Assembly: GCF_030272615.1 (NCBI RefSeq)
Contig: NC_081415.1
Coordinates: 416,484,757 to 416,548,756 of the forward strand
Length of the DNA: 64,000 nt
Reading direction: 5' to 3'
DNA from: Cryptomeria japonica
Lineage: Eukaryota; Streptophyta; Pinopsida; Cupressales; Cupressaceae
In this document: positions 44,201-56,294 of the stretch, piece by piece
Layout: every line of letters begins with the position of its first letter
Position numbering within the stretch: the stretch's first letter is position 1
Made by a program: the position numbers and the translations under genes
Notes under the pieces: model-generated
The model's database searches: none
What the model was told of the DNA's origin: nothing
What the model saw: the letters and a program-made list of their open reading frames with translations, nothing else

Positions 44201-47200
44201 GTGCTTGTCGTCTTCGAAAACCTGGAAATTGGTGATGTTATCTGGGACTGAAGGAACTGATATTAACTCGATGGTAAACTTCTTTAACCCTTCCATCGCT
44301 AATGGAATCAATGAGCTCGCAGCCTGTGCAAGTGAATTGGCCACTTGATTCTGATGTCTATAAATTGAATTGATATTGAAAGCTTCGAAACTTTCAGTTA
44401 AATCCCAGACTCGATTCCTATACTTAGTTAGCCTTTTGTCATGGCAAACATATTGCTTCCTGATTTGCCTTACTGCGATTTCTGAGTCTCCATATACTTG
44501 CAGTATCTTTGCCCCCTTTTGGATGGCTAGCAGTAATCCATGAACCAAAGATTCATATTCCGCTACGTTGTTGGTGCAAGGGAACTGCAATCTGTGAGCG
44601 GCAAAGTATGTTTCTCCCTTAGGACCAATTAATTCATATCCGGCTCCGGATCCTTGTTTGGACTTAGATCCGTCGAATCTTAATGTCCATATTTGACTTT
44701 CTTGATTGTTTGCTTCTGGACTTTCATGACTTTCATTTGTTGTATCGGATGAAACTTCATCTTCCACCAAACTCTCGGTGTCTGTAGAGCTCTCATTCTC
44801 TGAATCCTGAATTTCTTCTATAGTTGGTGTCTGTGGGACCCTTTTGTATACTTGTTCCAGTGCGGTCTGGCATAAAGCACAAGATAATTCCGAGTGGACG
44901 GCATTGTGAATTCTACACCAATTCGGAAGGAGCAACTCTCGAACAGATGCTCTATTGCCAAGTTGTACACTTTGCTGGATGTTTCTTTGTACAAACCTTC
45001 TGAAGTTTTCAAACATCCCTTCGTCTTCTTGGTCGGATCCTTGATCGCTTTCAATGACGATCTCAGTTGACTCTATGACCTCTTGTTGGGTATTTTCATC
45101 TTGTATATCTTGTATCATCAAGATCTCCTCTACTTTTGGTTTATATGTTCCTAGGTCGGATTCTAAAAATAGAACTTCGTTGTCTTCTCCATATTCAGTT
45201 ATCATCAATCTCAACCTTGGGGTGCTATCAATTTTAATCTGGTTCGGGACTCCTCTCCATGGTAGCCACATGTGTGCGAAATCGGTCGATACATATCCAT
45301 TCAATTTTCGGGACCAATCTCGACTCAGGAGCATTCCATATGAATCTGGAATATCCACTACTGATATATCTATAAAATTCTGGATCCTTGGATCTGCGGC
45401 CAATTGCATGTGAATGTTGTTCAATTCTCCCATGACTGGAACTTCTGTCTTGTCAAGCTGAGTGACTTTTCTCTTGGTAGGTGCGGGAGTTATTCCCAGT
45501 CTTTGACAAACGGCTAAGGGCATGACATTGCTTGAGGCTCCGGAATCATAAAGGCAATTGTGTAATAATTTTCCAAATATTCTGACTGATAGTAGGAACG
45601 GGGCCGGTTCGTCCTTTCCTTGAGAAGGCACTGAATTTTCTTCACTTGGTTCTTGATGTTTAACTTGATTAATCTTCGAGTAATCTTCCTTCGCTAGGCT
45701 CTCCTCTTTCGAGTGACTGGCTTGGTTTGCAGATTTTCCTTTTTTAACCACATCTTTCTTGATTGCAACCTCCTTTTCGGGAAGAACCAAGTTAGTAGTG
45801 AGGTTCTCTTTGACTATAGGCTGAGTTTTCTTGGTTTCGCCTCTTTTGAGTAATACTTTTCCTTCTAACATATCTTCCTTTTTAGCTGGGAAGGTTATAG
45901 TTTGAACCATGCACTCATTTTGCCCGGGTTGTTCTTGAGAATCGGCTTCCTCTTGAGTCACATTGATAGTGGCTTGAACATTTGACCTCGTTGCACTAGG
46001 TTCATTCAAACTACTGATCACTGTCTCTTTAATTTCAGACACTTTGAGCAACTCGTAGAGTGGTAAACTTACTTTGACTTTCTTGAGTTCATCTAACACC
46101 AAGGCGGCCAATCTTTTCATTTCATTTCCCGCAGGAGGTGAAATATTTCTTCTTTGTCTGTATTCTTGAGTGTTTTGTGGATATTCAGGGACGTTGCTGG
46201 CTTGAGGATCTGGCGGAGTTGAAAAATTGTTTGGAGGAATCGATGTTGTTAATGGTTCGGGATTTCTCTGATTCCTGTGATAAACTCTTTGGTTTGCACC
46301 TCCTGACGCTTGGTGGAATACTTCCTTGATTCCTTCTACTAAAACACTGTCGTTCAATGGTGGGAAATAGTATTCTGAATCTTCTACAGGTCCATTTGCA
46401 GATGCTGGCGGAAACTGAGATCCTGGTGGTAACATCGGTCCATTGGCCGATTCTGGAGGAAATCTCCCATTTTGTTCTTGACTAATTTCTTCTTGTGAAT
46501 ATCTGCAGGTTTCAACGATCATAGCTTGACCATACTGCGTGGTTGGAACAATTTCGTACCCTGTGGTGGGAGGATTTTCAGGCGGATTGGTAGTACGCAT
46601 CTCTTGTTGGAAAATGTCGGCCGCAATCTTGAACTCAGGACACTGCAACTCGGAATGTTGGTTCGTGTTGTGGAGTCTGCACCAACTAGACAAGGCTGCT
46701 TCGGCTAAAAACACTTTGCCCGAAGAGGGGTTCTCTTGACTTTGCGCATTTGGTGGATTGTCCAAAGGCGTCACCACATTTCCATTGTTTGGAGCTGTAT
46801 TCCATGGTCTTCTTTGGAAACCTTGATTGTTATTTCCTTGATAATTGTTTCTGAATCCTTGATTATTATTGCCTTGGAAATTCTGGTTGTTCGCGTGTTG
46901 GCCGTGGTTGGCCCTCTGCATGCTCTGGAGTTGATTATTCTGGTTCCTCAAATGGGTGACCTCAGTTGATAACTTCTTGACTTGCTCAATCAGCTCTTTC
47001 ATTTCATCTTTCTCTTCTTGTGTCCTTGACGAATTTGTAGCATTTTGCAGGTACACAGGTTGAGCGGGTGGGGCTTGAGAAATTGGAGCTCCTGGGTGGA
47101 GGACCAACTGATTCGCCGGCTGTACGTTGGGATATGTCGCTTGCGGAATTGGATTCATGACTGGAGTTTGGTTGGCCAAAGCCGTGCCAACTGCCTGCAT

Positions 47201-48385
47201 CTGGTTAGGTGCTGCGACGGATCCCATGTGTAGTAGTGGTCCAGTGATGTTTTGTCCCATGTGCTTACTTACTTCAATGGCTCTTGTATATGCCGCATTT
47301 AGATCATTCGGAGTTGGATGTGTCCTTACGAACATGGCTGTGAGATGATCTAAGGCTCCATAGTAAATTTCCCTTGGATCTGCAATAAGATAAGGAGGAC
47401 GTAGCATTGTGTATGCTCGGTGAAATCTGTCATTGAAGGAGGTAATAGGTTCATGTTCTCTCCTTCGAACCTCAACAAACTGTCTGTATAACTCTGCTGG
47501 TGTAGTTGGGATGCCAAACTTTGCAATGAATGCGTCTTTCATCGCGTCCCAAGTCCTGATGGACCCTGTAGGCAAATGAATAAACCAAAAGTATGCCTCT
47601 TCTCCCAATGAGTAGGGAAAAAGCCTACATGCCACATCTCCATATTCAATTTGTCTGTTACGAAGAAGGTCCTCGAACATCTTGATGTGATCTTCTGCTG
47701 TGCGATGGAAATCACTAACATTGAACTTGGAACAAAAGTGTTCTGGATTCTTCGGCATATCATGATAAACTGCAAATTCCAACGGTGATGGATTGTTGAC
47801 TAGCCATGTCGCACCATTGAGTACATGAGGAGGAGGAGGTGGTGGTGGAGCACGATGAGCCATTGTATTTCTTGAAACTGAACTTGATGAACTAGCTTGG
47901 CTCTTTGTTTGTGAAATTGCTTGGATACTAAATTGGATCGCCGCTTGGACTTGTTCTTGGAGAACTCGTGATGACTCAGGAGATCCTTCCAATCTTAGTT
48001 CGAACTCTTTGGGAGTGTCCTCTCTTTTAACTCGCTTTGCTTTGGAAGTAAACTGAAGTTCACTTAGATCCTTGATGCCTGGTGTGGACCTCAACAATCT
48101 TTGATGTTTCTCGGGCGAGAAAGAACCAATGCGATCCAGCGTGAAGTCTTGCAAGGATTATTGTGGATTCCTCTGATTGCGAAGATTCCTAGCTATGACC
48201 CTTTGATGTTCTTCGGCTATATCTTCCTCTTGCTCTAAGATGATTCTGACTCTGTTATATTCGACCTGGCTTCTCCTTGCGTTCCAAGCTACTTGATTCA
48301 ATTGGGAAATGATGTCTTCTTGGGTATTGCCTACTTGCAAATTGGGTTGCACCACTTGATTCCGTCCTTCATCTGGCAACACCAT
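41237..48385 (-). CDS. Gag-Pol polyprotein of element A (one in-frame stop near the N-terminus)
   Basis: A single frame of 2,382 codons from the ATG at 48385, broken only by TAA at 48160-48158 (codon 76). It codes for capsid, protease, reverse transcriptase and integrase. Approximate residues: Gag core 220-330; Tat-type zinc knuckle (CRLHNTNQHSELQC, C-x2-H-x4-H-x4-C) 568; protease DSGAS 948; second knuckle-like CRIHNAVHSELSC 1155; extra RNase H 1235-1355 (FDGS, AEYES, GDSE; last position ANSLAQ, usual Asp replaced by Asn); reverse transcriptase 1530-1720 with YMDD at 1682; ordinary Ty3 RNase H about 1825 with its first Asp missing (SFASEYT); integrase HHCC finger 2028-2070; core residues in DFIG 2100, CDNG 2160 and LAES 2194; GPY module (LWKGPYQI) 2341. 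The RNase H before reverse transcriptase is unusual. After the stop, reading could only restart at a non-ATG codon or the ATG about 97 codons on. Confidence 0.92.
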
Positions 48386-48455
48386 CGCACTTCATGATCA
48401 TGTTTGCAATATCTTTTCAAAATCTTCGGACTTCGAACTTTGAAACTAAAGAAGC

Positions 48456-48473
48456 CCTCCTTCTAGCGCCAAT
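48456..48473 (-). promoter_or_regulatory. Primer-binding site of element A
   Basis: In sense the LTR end CGTCAACA is followed by GAA and then TTGGCGCTAGAAGGAGGG, starting with the TGG that pairs with a tRNA CCA end. It lies about 70 bases before the Gag start. I could not assign the tRNA with certainty. Confidence 0.65.
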
Positions 48474-49310
48474 TCTGTTGACGTGTATTTTGTACACAAT
48501 CATACACAGAATAAAATACCTAAAGGCATCTTATCCTCTCTTGAGAAAATAGTCTCTAACTGCTGAAGATTCGCGTAAAGGATCAGTTAGGTAGACTCCA
48601 AGGTTCTTTTAGTGGGGTCTCCACGTGTGGACAAGCTCCAGTGGTATGATGTGATTTGCTGGAATCACAAGGGGACTTACATTGAACTTCCGATCTGCTT
48701 TGCTGGACACAGGCTCTTACTAACTTAGATTAAAAAAATGGAAAAAGGATAAGGGCGAAGAGAGGATCTAATCCTAATACTAAGAATGTAGGAGCAATGA
48801 TTTGATTTTTTTGATGAAACTCTAACTAGGTCTTGTTTTGACATCAATGGAACATCTACACAAGACTAGTGCGATCTTCTATGGGAAGCTTTATGATGTT
48901 CAAATCATCACCGCAGGCATAGATACCATCCAAGTTGATGCATATCAATGAAGAGGCGACAAATTGAAATTGAGCTTAGGCTGAACGATTCCAGTTGACT
49001 ACGCAAGGCAAGTCTGCAATCAACAAACTGCTAGTAGTATGGATGTACGAATTCCACCATCAATCAATCACACTTCCTCCATTCATCTAATTATCTACCA
49101 TCTAAGATTGAAGACTTCAACAAGAAACCATGCAAATTGCAAGAAAACGACATATTTCACCATTACTTCAATGAAAATGGAGTTTGTTTACAATCAATGG
49201 CAACAATTTCTTGCCTTGTCCTCCTATTCTACTCTCTAACTACTTTCAACTATTTACAACTCTCTCTAATTCTCTAAAATTCCCCCTTTACAAAATGAAA
49301 TGCCTGGGCT

Positions 49311-49317
49311 TATATAG
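49311..49317 (-). promoter_or_regulatory. Genomic-RNA TATA box in 5' LTR of A
   Basis: GGGCACTATATAAGCCC in sense, about 835 bp before the LTR end. This is the best candidate for the start of full-length Gag-Pol RNA. Confidence 0.6.
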
Positions 49318-50452
49318 TGCCCACAATACAATTTGATGGCTTAGATCAATTCAAGATCAATGGCCAAGATTTTACAATGAAAACCCTAATTAGGGTTTGT
49401 TACAACCATTACATAACATTTAATGCTTGACCAATGATAAAATTGTATTGCTTGGACACATGTCCCTTTTAGAAAAATCGACCAATGGATAGCCGGGGTA
49501 GGTACATCGGAGTTTGTGCCACCTTCCATGAGTTAAGTACATTGAATCTGGACATGCTGAGATGGACTTCACTGATTGGAGAAATGATGACTAGGACACC
49601 ACCTCATTTGACACTTGGAACTTGGTGGATATTCATCTTGATATTGTTGAGAAACTTGCTTTAATTAATTCCTCTGGATCTATTTTGCTTCTTCAACGAG
49701 CCCTTGTTCTAACTCCTTGCGTCCTTGATGTGCAGGAAGATGATGTACCTCGCCTTGGAACGCTGGATTGGAAGAGGTCGCCCATGCCTTGGCTTGATCG
49801 TCCTGGCGAAGACCGTCCTGGCGAAGACCGTCCTTGATCTGGCTTGATTTTCCTTGAAGAGATCTCCATTTGATGCCTACACAACATTTCAAAATTAGTA
49901 ACATGATTTTGCAATACATAACATAAATTAGAGAGCAAATTTTAGGAAACTTAATGATAAGTCCTTTATTAATCATTTCCTAAAAACAACTCTTGAGCTA
50001 GGAATTCAAAATTTCAAAATTTGAAATATGACGATGAATGAATAAAACAATAACAATTAAATCGCCATACCTCGATAAAGAGCTAACTCTAGAATGCAAA
50101 AACAAAATTCGCCTAGGCAAAATTTGAGGTATAAAGTAATCTTCAATATGATCTCCTCAAAATTGACTCCGCCACCTCTGGAGAGAACGTGATCTTCAAT
50201 TATTGCCTTGGACGTGGTCTCAAATGGATCTTTCAAGTTCGCACTTCCTTGGATAGTACTAACGCCTTCCTTTGGATATAAATTCGCACCTCTTTGAACA
50301 CAACTTAGCACTTCTCCCTTTGAAATTCGCTCCTCCCCTTGAATGATCTTGGCGCCTTCCTTTGCATACTCCAAATCGCATTTCTCCTTTGTCTTCCTCA
50401 AATCGCATGTAAGAGATGAAAATGATGATGTGAAAATGAAGATTTTCACCCT

Positions 50453-50466
50453 CCCTTTATAGCGCT
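50453..50466 (-). promoter_or_regulatory. Upstream TATA box in 5' LTR of A
   Basis: GCGCTATAAAGGGAGG in sense; counterpart of the site at 37570. In this LTR it no longer has an ORF2 downstream. Confidence 0.55.
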
Positions 50467-50791
50467 CACCTCATACTGACCTTAGGCCGACTTTTTGCAA
50501 AATATAGCAATTAAAACGATTTTTAAATAAATAATAAAGGCCGACCTTGACAAAATAAACCCAAGCGCTCCCTTTTGATTTTTATTAAATTAATAATTAA
50601 TTATTAAATGCCTTTATTTTTAATTAATAAATTTCGATTTTTTTACAAAGGCAAAAAAATAATTAATAAATACATACCATGCGCTATTTAAATGCTTTTA
50701 ATTAAATATCGATTTTTTTCTAGCATTTAAATAAATTTAAAAAATGTTTGTTTAGCGCCCAAAAATGAAAAAGTGGGAAGATACGTACCTC

Positions 50792-52380
50792 ATCGCCCTG
50801 GTCCCTGACTGAGGGACAGGAGCGATTTTGCTCTTGTGGGCCTCATTTCACTTCATCACCTTCGAAAATTATATTCAACGGATTCGCAATGCCTCCTTTC
50901 ATTCATTCATGCCTTGAGATCGGTTGAAATTTGGCGAGAAAATCATCTATAACAAAAATCGCTCTGGTTCCTTCCTGAGGGACAGGAGCGAACTTAAGCA
51001 TTTTGGTCCTTTGTTGACGTTTGATAATCTTCAATTTGTCTTCAACGGGTTCGATTGACCTCCTTTCTTGCCTTCGAACATAAAATTTGCTTGATCTTTG
51101 CCCAGATCGTACCTTATGAAGAACTTCGCTCTGGTCCTTCAGTGAGGGACAGGAGCGAATTTGACCCTCTAGGCAAAACTTCATCATTTCATTGTTTTTT
51201 GATCAAGTCTGGATGTTCTATCATGCTCATTTCGTCCTTCGCCATGCCTTTGATGTCTCGATTCGTCCAAACAAGGTCAGGAATGGCTCAACTAAGCATT
51301 TTCGCTCTGGACCCTTGGTGAGGGACACGAGCGATTCGCCTTGGTCCCTTGGAGAGGGACACGAGCGCATTTCGCTCTGGACCCTTGGAGAAGGACACGA
51401 GCGAAATTTGACTTTTCGCACTCTCGATCAGGACAATTTTAATGGAATATAACATTTAAGTATAAGTGACATTTCCTTCTATGTTTCTTCTTTCTTATAC
51501 TTTAAGTTATATTCCATATATACTTTCAGGATGTTTGAGAGTGGTTTCAGACCTCCAGGAGTTATATTGCAAAATCTAGTTTTTGGAGGTTTTTCAGTTT
51601 CCAGACTTAGTCAAATTTCAGGGTCAGGACATTCCAGACTTAGCCAAATTTCAGGATCAGGACCTCACTCAAGCCGGACTTGCTACCCTGTTAATCTCCC
51701 CGACAGCACTTCAAGTTATATTCATTTGATAAAATGTACCTCTTTGGACCTTCTCACATCGTCAAGACGTTAAAATCTTGCAAGGACAAAGCAAAATTGG
51801 ATTTGTAGCTCCGGTCCTTCACTGAGGGACAGGAGCGATTTAGGCAATTAGCACTGTTATGGACGTCCCAAAAATCTTCAATTTATATTCAACGCATTTA
51901 TCTCATGTTTTTCCTTGTTTTTGAACGTAAACTTGCCTTGACCTTTGTCTGGATTTTGCAAAATGAAGGAAATCGCTCTGGTCTCTGGGAGAGGGACGAG
52001 AGCTACAAGGTACCTCGCCCTGGTCCCTTGGAGAGGGACAGGAGCGATATGGTCAATATAGGTCATTCTCCTTCGTTTTTGCATATCAAATTATATTCAT
52101 TTGGCAAAGTATCTTCCTTCGGACGTCCTCAAATCATTAAACTTTCAAAATCTTCCAAGGACAAGACGAAATTTGAATTGTAGCTCCGGTCCTTCACTGA
52201 GGGACAGGAGCGATTTTCCTCCTGGAGGCATTTCTGTGCTCATGAAAATCTTCAATTTATATTCAATGGAAAGATCTCGCCGTTCTCCATCACTTCAAAC
52301 GTAAAATTTGTCTGGACTCTGCAAGAATGATGAGATATTTGAGATTGAGCTCCTGTCCTTCACTGAGGGACAGGAGCGAT
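50792..52380 (-). repeat. Hairpin array in 5' LTR of A: about 11 copies
   Basis: The same hairpin as in the 3' LTR, near 50792, 50958, 51126, 51300, 51336, 51369, 51808, 51971, 52014, 52182 and 52347. Spacing is again 163-174 bp except for a cluster of three at 51300-51403 and a gap of about 440 bp at 51403-51808, where one or two copies have been lost or replaced. Confidence 0.88.
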
Positions 52381-52822
52381 TTTGCTCCTACAGGCCAAAA
52401 TATCATGATTTTACACATTTTATCACTTCACAAGGCGAAAACAAATCATTTGAAATGCCTAGGATCAAAATTCAAAAAAGTCAAAATTTGGTCAAAAATA
52501 TTCAATTGGACAAAAATTCACATTTCATCTTCAACACTTAGACAAATTTAAGCTCTGCATCAACATTCCAATTGAAAATTAGACCATTCTGGCGAATTCA
52601 TTTCATTCAAAATTTGCATTCTAGAAAAGGAAACTCAAAAGCCCTCAAAAACGACTGGATTTTGGTCCGAAAAGACGGTAATTAGAACCCTAAGGCTTGA
52701 CCCTAATCCAGACAACTAACAAACTAACAAAACCCTAAAAAAAGCAAAGCGAAAACGAACAAAACGAGCAAAAAACATGGGTCCCCATTTGCAATGGGGC
52801 GATGTGTGAAAACGTCACAACA

Positions 52823-52827
52823 GGTAC
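52823..52827. other. Target-site duplication GGTAC, right copy
   Basis: Exact match to 32634-32638; see the left copy. Confidence 0.85.
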
Positions 52828-53475
52828 ACATACTCAAATTCGCTCTAGACCCTTAGCAAGGACATGAAAATTTTGCTCTGGATCCTTTGGAAGGACATGA
52901 CTCAAAATGAAAATCGCTCTCTATCCTTTGGAAGGACAAGGTCAAGGTGAAAAAGTTCGCTCTGTCCTTTGGAAGGACAAGGTCAAGGTGAAAAAGTTCG
53001 CTCTATGCCCTTTGGAAGGACAAGGTCAAGGTGAAAGAGTTCGCTCTATGTCCTTTGGAAGGACAAGACTTTAATCAAAATTTCGCTCCATGACCCTTGG
53101 AAGGACATGACCTTGGTAAAGATTTTCGCTCTAGGACTTGAGCAAGGTATGGAGTCAGGGCATTTAGGCAAATTTCGCTCCAACTTTGGTGTAAGGGACG
53201 GGCTTTAGGAAAGATTCTTGACTTAGTCCTTTCACCTGACTTTGCTCAGTTAGTTCAATCTTAAGTCCTTCACCCATAAATCATTCTTGCCACATACTTG
53301 ATGACTTACTTCACTCCACTCAGGAGACCAACCTGACATGATGACCCTCTAGAGACTTGAGAAACTCTATCCCTTCAATGGAAAGACTAATAGCGAAGAC
53401 TCTAACACAACCGAGAAAGCAAAAAGTGCGGGGGTCCCCATTTGCAATGGGGCGATGTGTGAATACCTCACAACA
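52828..53475 (-). repeat. LTR C', right part, ending in CACAACA
   Basis: It continues the TCCTTTGGAAGGACA-type hairpin array of 31890-32638 and ends with the family's LTR start (in sense TGTTGTGAGG, CACACATCGCCCC, ATGGGGACCCCC). To its right lies the plus-strand ORF2 copy D, not an internal region, so C' is a 5' or solo LTR inserted beside or in D. Confidence 0.7.
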
Positions 53476-55108
53476 ATAGCTACCATCACCAGGCAAGCAC
53501 AAATAAAGGCAGAGCTGAAGGTATTCCTTCCAGAATCCAAGTTGGTGTCTAGGTGGAAGAAGATCAGCGATACAAATTTGGGAACTTTCAACTTGGCGGC
53601 TTTCAAAATTAGAATGTTTGGAACAGCAGGACACAGTCCATCTCCTACAGCTGCCAAGATAGTCAGAAGTGGAATTGTTGCGGCAGCTGGTTTTCCTCCT
53701 GCTATCCAGTGCCCAGACTTGATTCTTGAATGTGCAAAACACTACAATTCGGAGCGGAGAACAATTTCAACATCAAATGGCAAGCTGTTAGCCACCTTGA
53801 CTTCGAAAACAATTGGTGAAGCCTTCATAATTCCTTCACATCATTTGATGACTTACCAGACCTTGAATGGCGCAAAGGCGATATATGATGCAGGTCCTGA
53901 CAAATGTGCAGAAACCATCGACAAATATTGGTTGTTGAAGCCTAGACCGCACATCTCCAAAATGCTGAAGACACTCACTATCTTCGAATTCAAGCAGGAA
54001 TATGTGGACCTGATAATGATGCTGAGCAGAATAATGGGGTGTTCACATACCATCAACTTTGAGCCATGGATGTTCTTCTACATCGGCGAGGTTATGAATT
54101 CCAATGGGTTGGTGGATTTGGCCAGACTAATTAGCTACTATGTTCATGAGTAGCTAAAAGATTTGAAAGAAAAGAAGTCCCAATCTTTCTACATGAGCTC
54201 CTACGTAATTTACATGCTTGCAAGGATGGGGGGCTTTGATGGTCTGTTTGGAAAGGGAGTTATGGGTTGTGGATCAACACAACTGAAAGTTCATGAGAAT
54301 TATCCTCAGCTCCACCTCCACAATACTGATTCTTTCAAGCTGGCGAATGACACTTTCACCATGTACCTGACCAGACTCATGCAGAATGAGCTTCACACGA
54401 GAGTGTCACCACAAGCCAGGGCATTGGCTCAGCAATTCGGAGCCACGTTCCTGCAATTTCCAAAATTCACATATATCAGGATACAGGGCTTCACCTTCCA
54501 GCCATACAAACTACCACACTATCCATTTGACAAGCTGGTAATGTTAGAACTTATGAGGCAATTGACAACTTATGATCAAATTCAGAAGAAGAAAAAGAAG
54601 TTGTCTCTTGAATTCCCAATTGTCCTTGGAGAGTATGTGGAGGTATGCCAGAACTTGGCAGTAGCTGAGAAGGCGGTTGAAGAGTTGGCATTTTATCGCT
54701 TAGCATATTACACCACAAGGTCTCACTATGATCCATATCGCAAGATCAAGAAGGTTGTTGGAGTGAAATTCTTACACAAGTTTCACCTAGAAGACTACTA
54801 GGAAGATGCAAGGGATGATTTTGATGTCAGAAGGAAGATGTTTTCCAGGCTGCCCTTGCAAACAATCAGAATAGGTGAAGTGATTCAGGTGCCGGATCAG
54901 GTAAAGGAAGATTCGGACTTGGTGCAACCAGAATTCGAAAAAGTGAAAGATCAACCTATACAACTTCCAGATTGGTCAGAGCCGGAGATTGATGACTTGG
55001 ATATTTTGGCTAGACCGGTTTTGAAATTTACTAAACACTGGGCTGATCGACATATAAGAAGGTTGAAAGAGGGAAATGTCTGCTTGACTTTCCAATTGAT
55101 GGGAAATC

Positions 55109-56282
55109 TGTTAGGCCCAATATGGAAAGCTAATGTATTGAGAGGGGAGGGGTGAATCAGTACTCCAAAACTTTTTTTCAATAATAACCTTACTGTTATG
55201 CATAAACAGAATAGTGCAGTAACATAAAATAAAGTTAAAATGAACAGATAACAATCATACATGATTCACTCCATAACACATATATTTTGGTTACGCAGAA
55301 ACTCTTGGTTAGAGAGAAAAACTGCGGTGGGGATGGCACCCACAACTTCACTACTGCAATAATAAAGATTGCTCGGTTAGAGCTACATTTAGCTATTTCT
55401 GATAGCTTACCCTGTTAGGAGTATCAAGATCTGTTAGATCTACCTTACTAAAGGATTTTACAACACTATATAGATGCTGCACCTAGTTAGAGGATTTACA
55501 ATTTATAGACTTGGTTAGAGTCTTTTACCCTGTTAAAGGTTTCTCTTACAACTTCACAATTTTACAATAAAATCATTACAAATATCTGCAACTTTACATC
55601 TGAAATACTATAGCAGATTCTATGTGCTCAGAATAAGATTACCTAGCTTGTAGCATACCTCGGTAACCCATATTGTAGCTCGGTAAACCCATCTGTTTAC
55701 TCTGTTCTTCGACTGTTCACTGATAACCTTCTCGGTGACCTCTCTGTGTCTCTGTAACAGTCTTCCTTCATGCATACACACACATATCTCACATCTGTCT
55801 TTTGTTAACCCTAAAATCATGTTGTATAAATAGATCTCTTACAGCGGTGATCTATTTCATTGCTTCGATCTTACAAAAAGATTCTTCGAATGAATAACTA
55901 AACAAAATATTTCATTGGTCAGATTGACCTTGTAATCATACACAATCTCCTAGTGCAATTTCCAATGTAAAACGGTTAGATGTGCCTCGATCTTGTAACA
56001 CGTTTTCATGTGCATGACTAGGTTCAATGTATTTGGTAAAACGTTTCACTCGGTGAATATCAACTCGGTGAGTTAACTTTACTGCTCGGTAGCCATGAAA
56101 CATTACTCGGTAAACAGCTCGGTGAATACTGCGTTCTGTGACTGCTTTCTTCTGTAATCGACTAGACTGTTCATACCGACTTCTCTGTGTGTACCGACTG
56201 CATGATTCGGTAATACTAACCGACTAGAATATATAGTATGACTTTGGATATGAAACTAATGGCAATTTGATAAGTAGTAACA
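55109..56282 (-). repeat. 3' LTR of element F (1,174 bp)
   Basis: Sense TGTTACTACTTATC...GGGCCTAACA. The promoter-proximal part is rich in a CGGT motif (CTCGGTGA, CTCGGTAA, about ten copies at 56050-56210). Near its end is TGATTCACCCCTCCCCTCTC, a Copia-type LTR signature. It has a 14-bp insertion relative to the other LTR (AACAGCTCGGTGAA region, 56110). Confidence 0.9.
55824..55833 (-). promoter_or_regulatory. TATA box in 3' LTR of F
   Basis: GATCTATTTATACAAC in sense, followed by the presumed transcribed LTR part. It is duplicated at 62656-62664. Confidence 0.5.
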
Positions 56283-56294
56283 ATCTCCCCTTTT
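56283..56294 (-). promoter_or_regulatory. Polypurine tract of element F
   Basis: Sense AAAAGGGGAGAT directly before the 3' LTR start TGTTACTAC. Confidence 0.75.

Larger units (their letters stand above)
32639..52822 (-). mobile_element. Element A: 20.2-kb Ty3/gypsy (Tat/Ogre-type) retrotransposon
   Basis: The outer borders TGTTGACGTG (32639) and CGTCACAACA (52822) are flanked by GGTAC on both sides. In minus sense the order is: 5' LTR 52822-48476, primer site, Gag-Pol 48385-41237, a 0.95-kb untranslated stretch, 3' LTR 40289-32639 with ORF2. Gag-Pol contains every domain of a Ty3/gypsy element plus an extra RNase H, which places it near the Tat/Ogre group. No chromodomain is seen. Both long frames are almost intact, so the element or its parent was active recently. 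The two LTRs nevertheless differ strongly in length and sequence, which a simple insertion does not explain. Confidence 0.9.
48476..52822 (-). repeat. 5' LTR of element A (4.35 kb), without ORF2
   Basis: In sense it begins TGTTGTGACG and ends ACGTCAACA. It carries the hairpin array, both TATA boxes and the putative intron, but where the 3' LTR has ORF2 (33583-36895) it has about 470 bp of unrelated sequence (about 49410-49877). By eye its ends are 90-95 percent like the 3' LTR, while about 48660-49400 is only loosely alignable. Confidence 0.85.

Noticed and set aside
44818-45054. Overlapping frames within Gag-Pol and ORF2 on other frames or the opposite strand
   Set aside because: They are shadows of the long coding frames, with no independent motifs.
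32639-52822. Element A read in plus orientation because of the tRNA-Arg-like site at 40290
   Set aside because: Gag-Pol, ORF2, the better TATA boxes, the polyadenylation signal and the TGGCGC primer-like site next to Gag all point to minus sense.
22460-53475. B and C' read as one minus-strand element with outer ends at 22460 and 53475, and E plus D as the element it interrupted
   Set aside because: The flanking pentamers differ (GACGT versus ATAGC) and the hairpin arrays of B and C' are of different sequence, so they are better treated as separate insertions.
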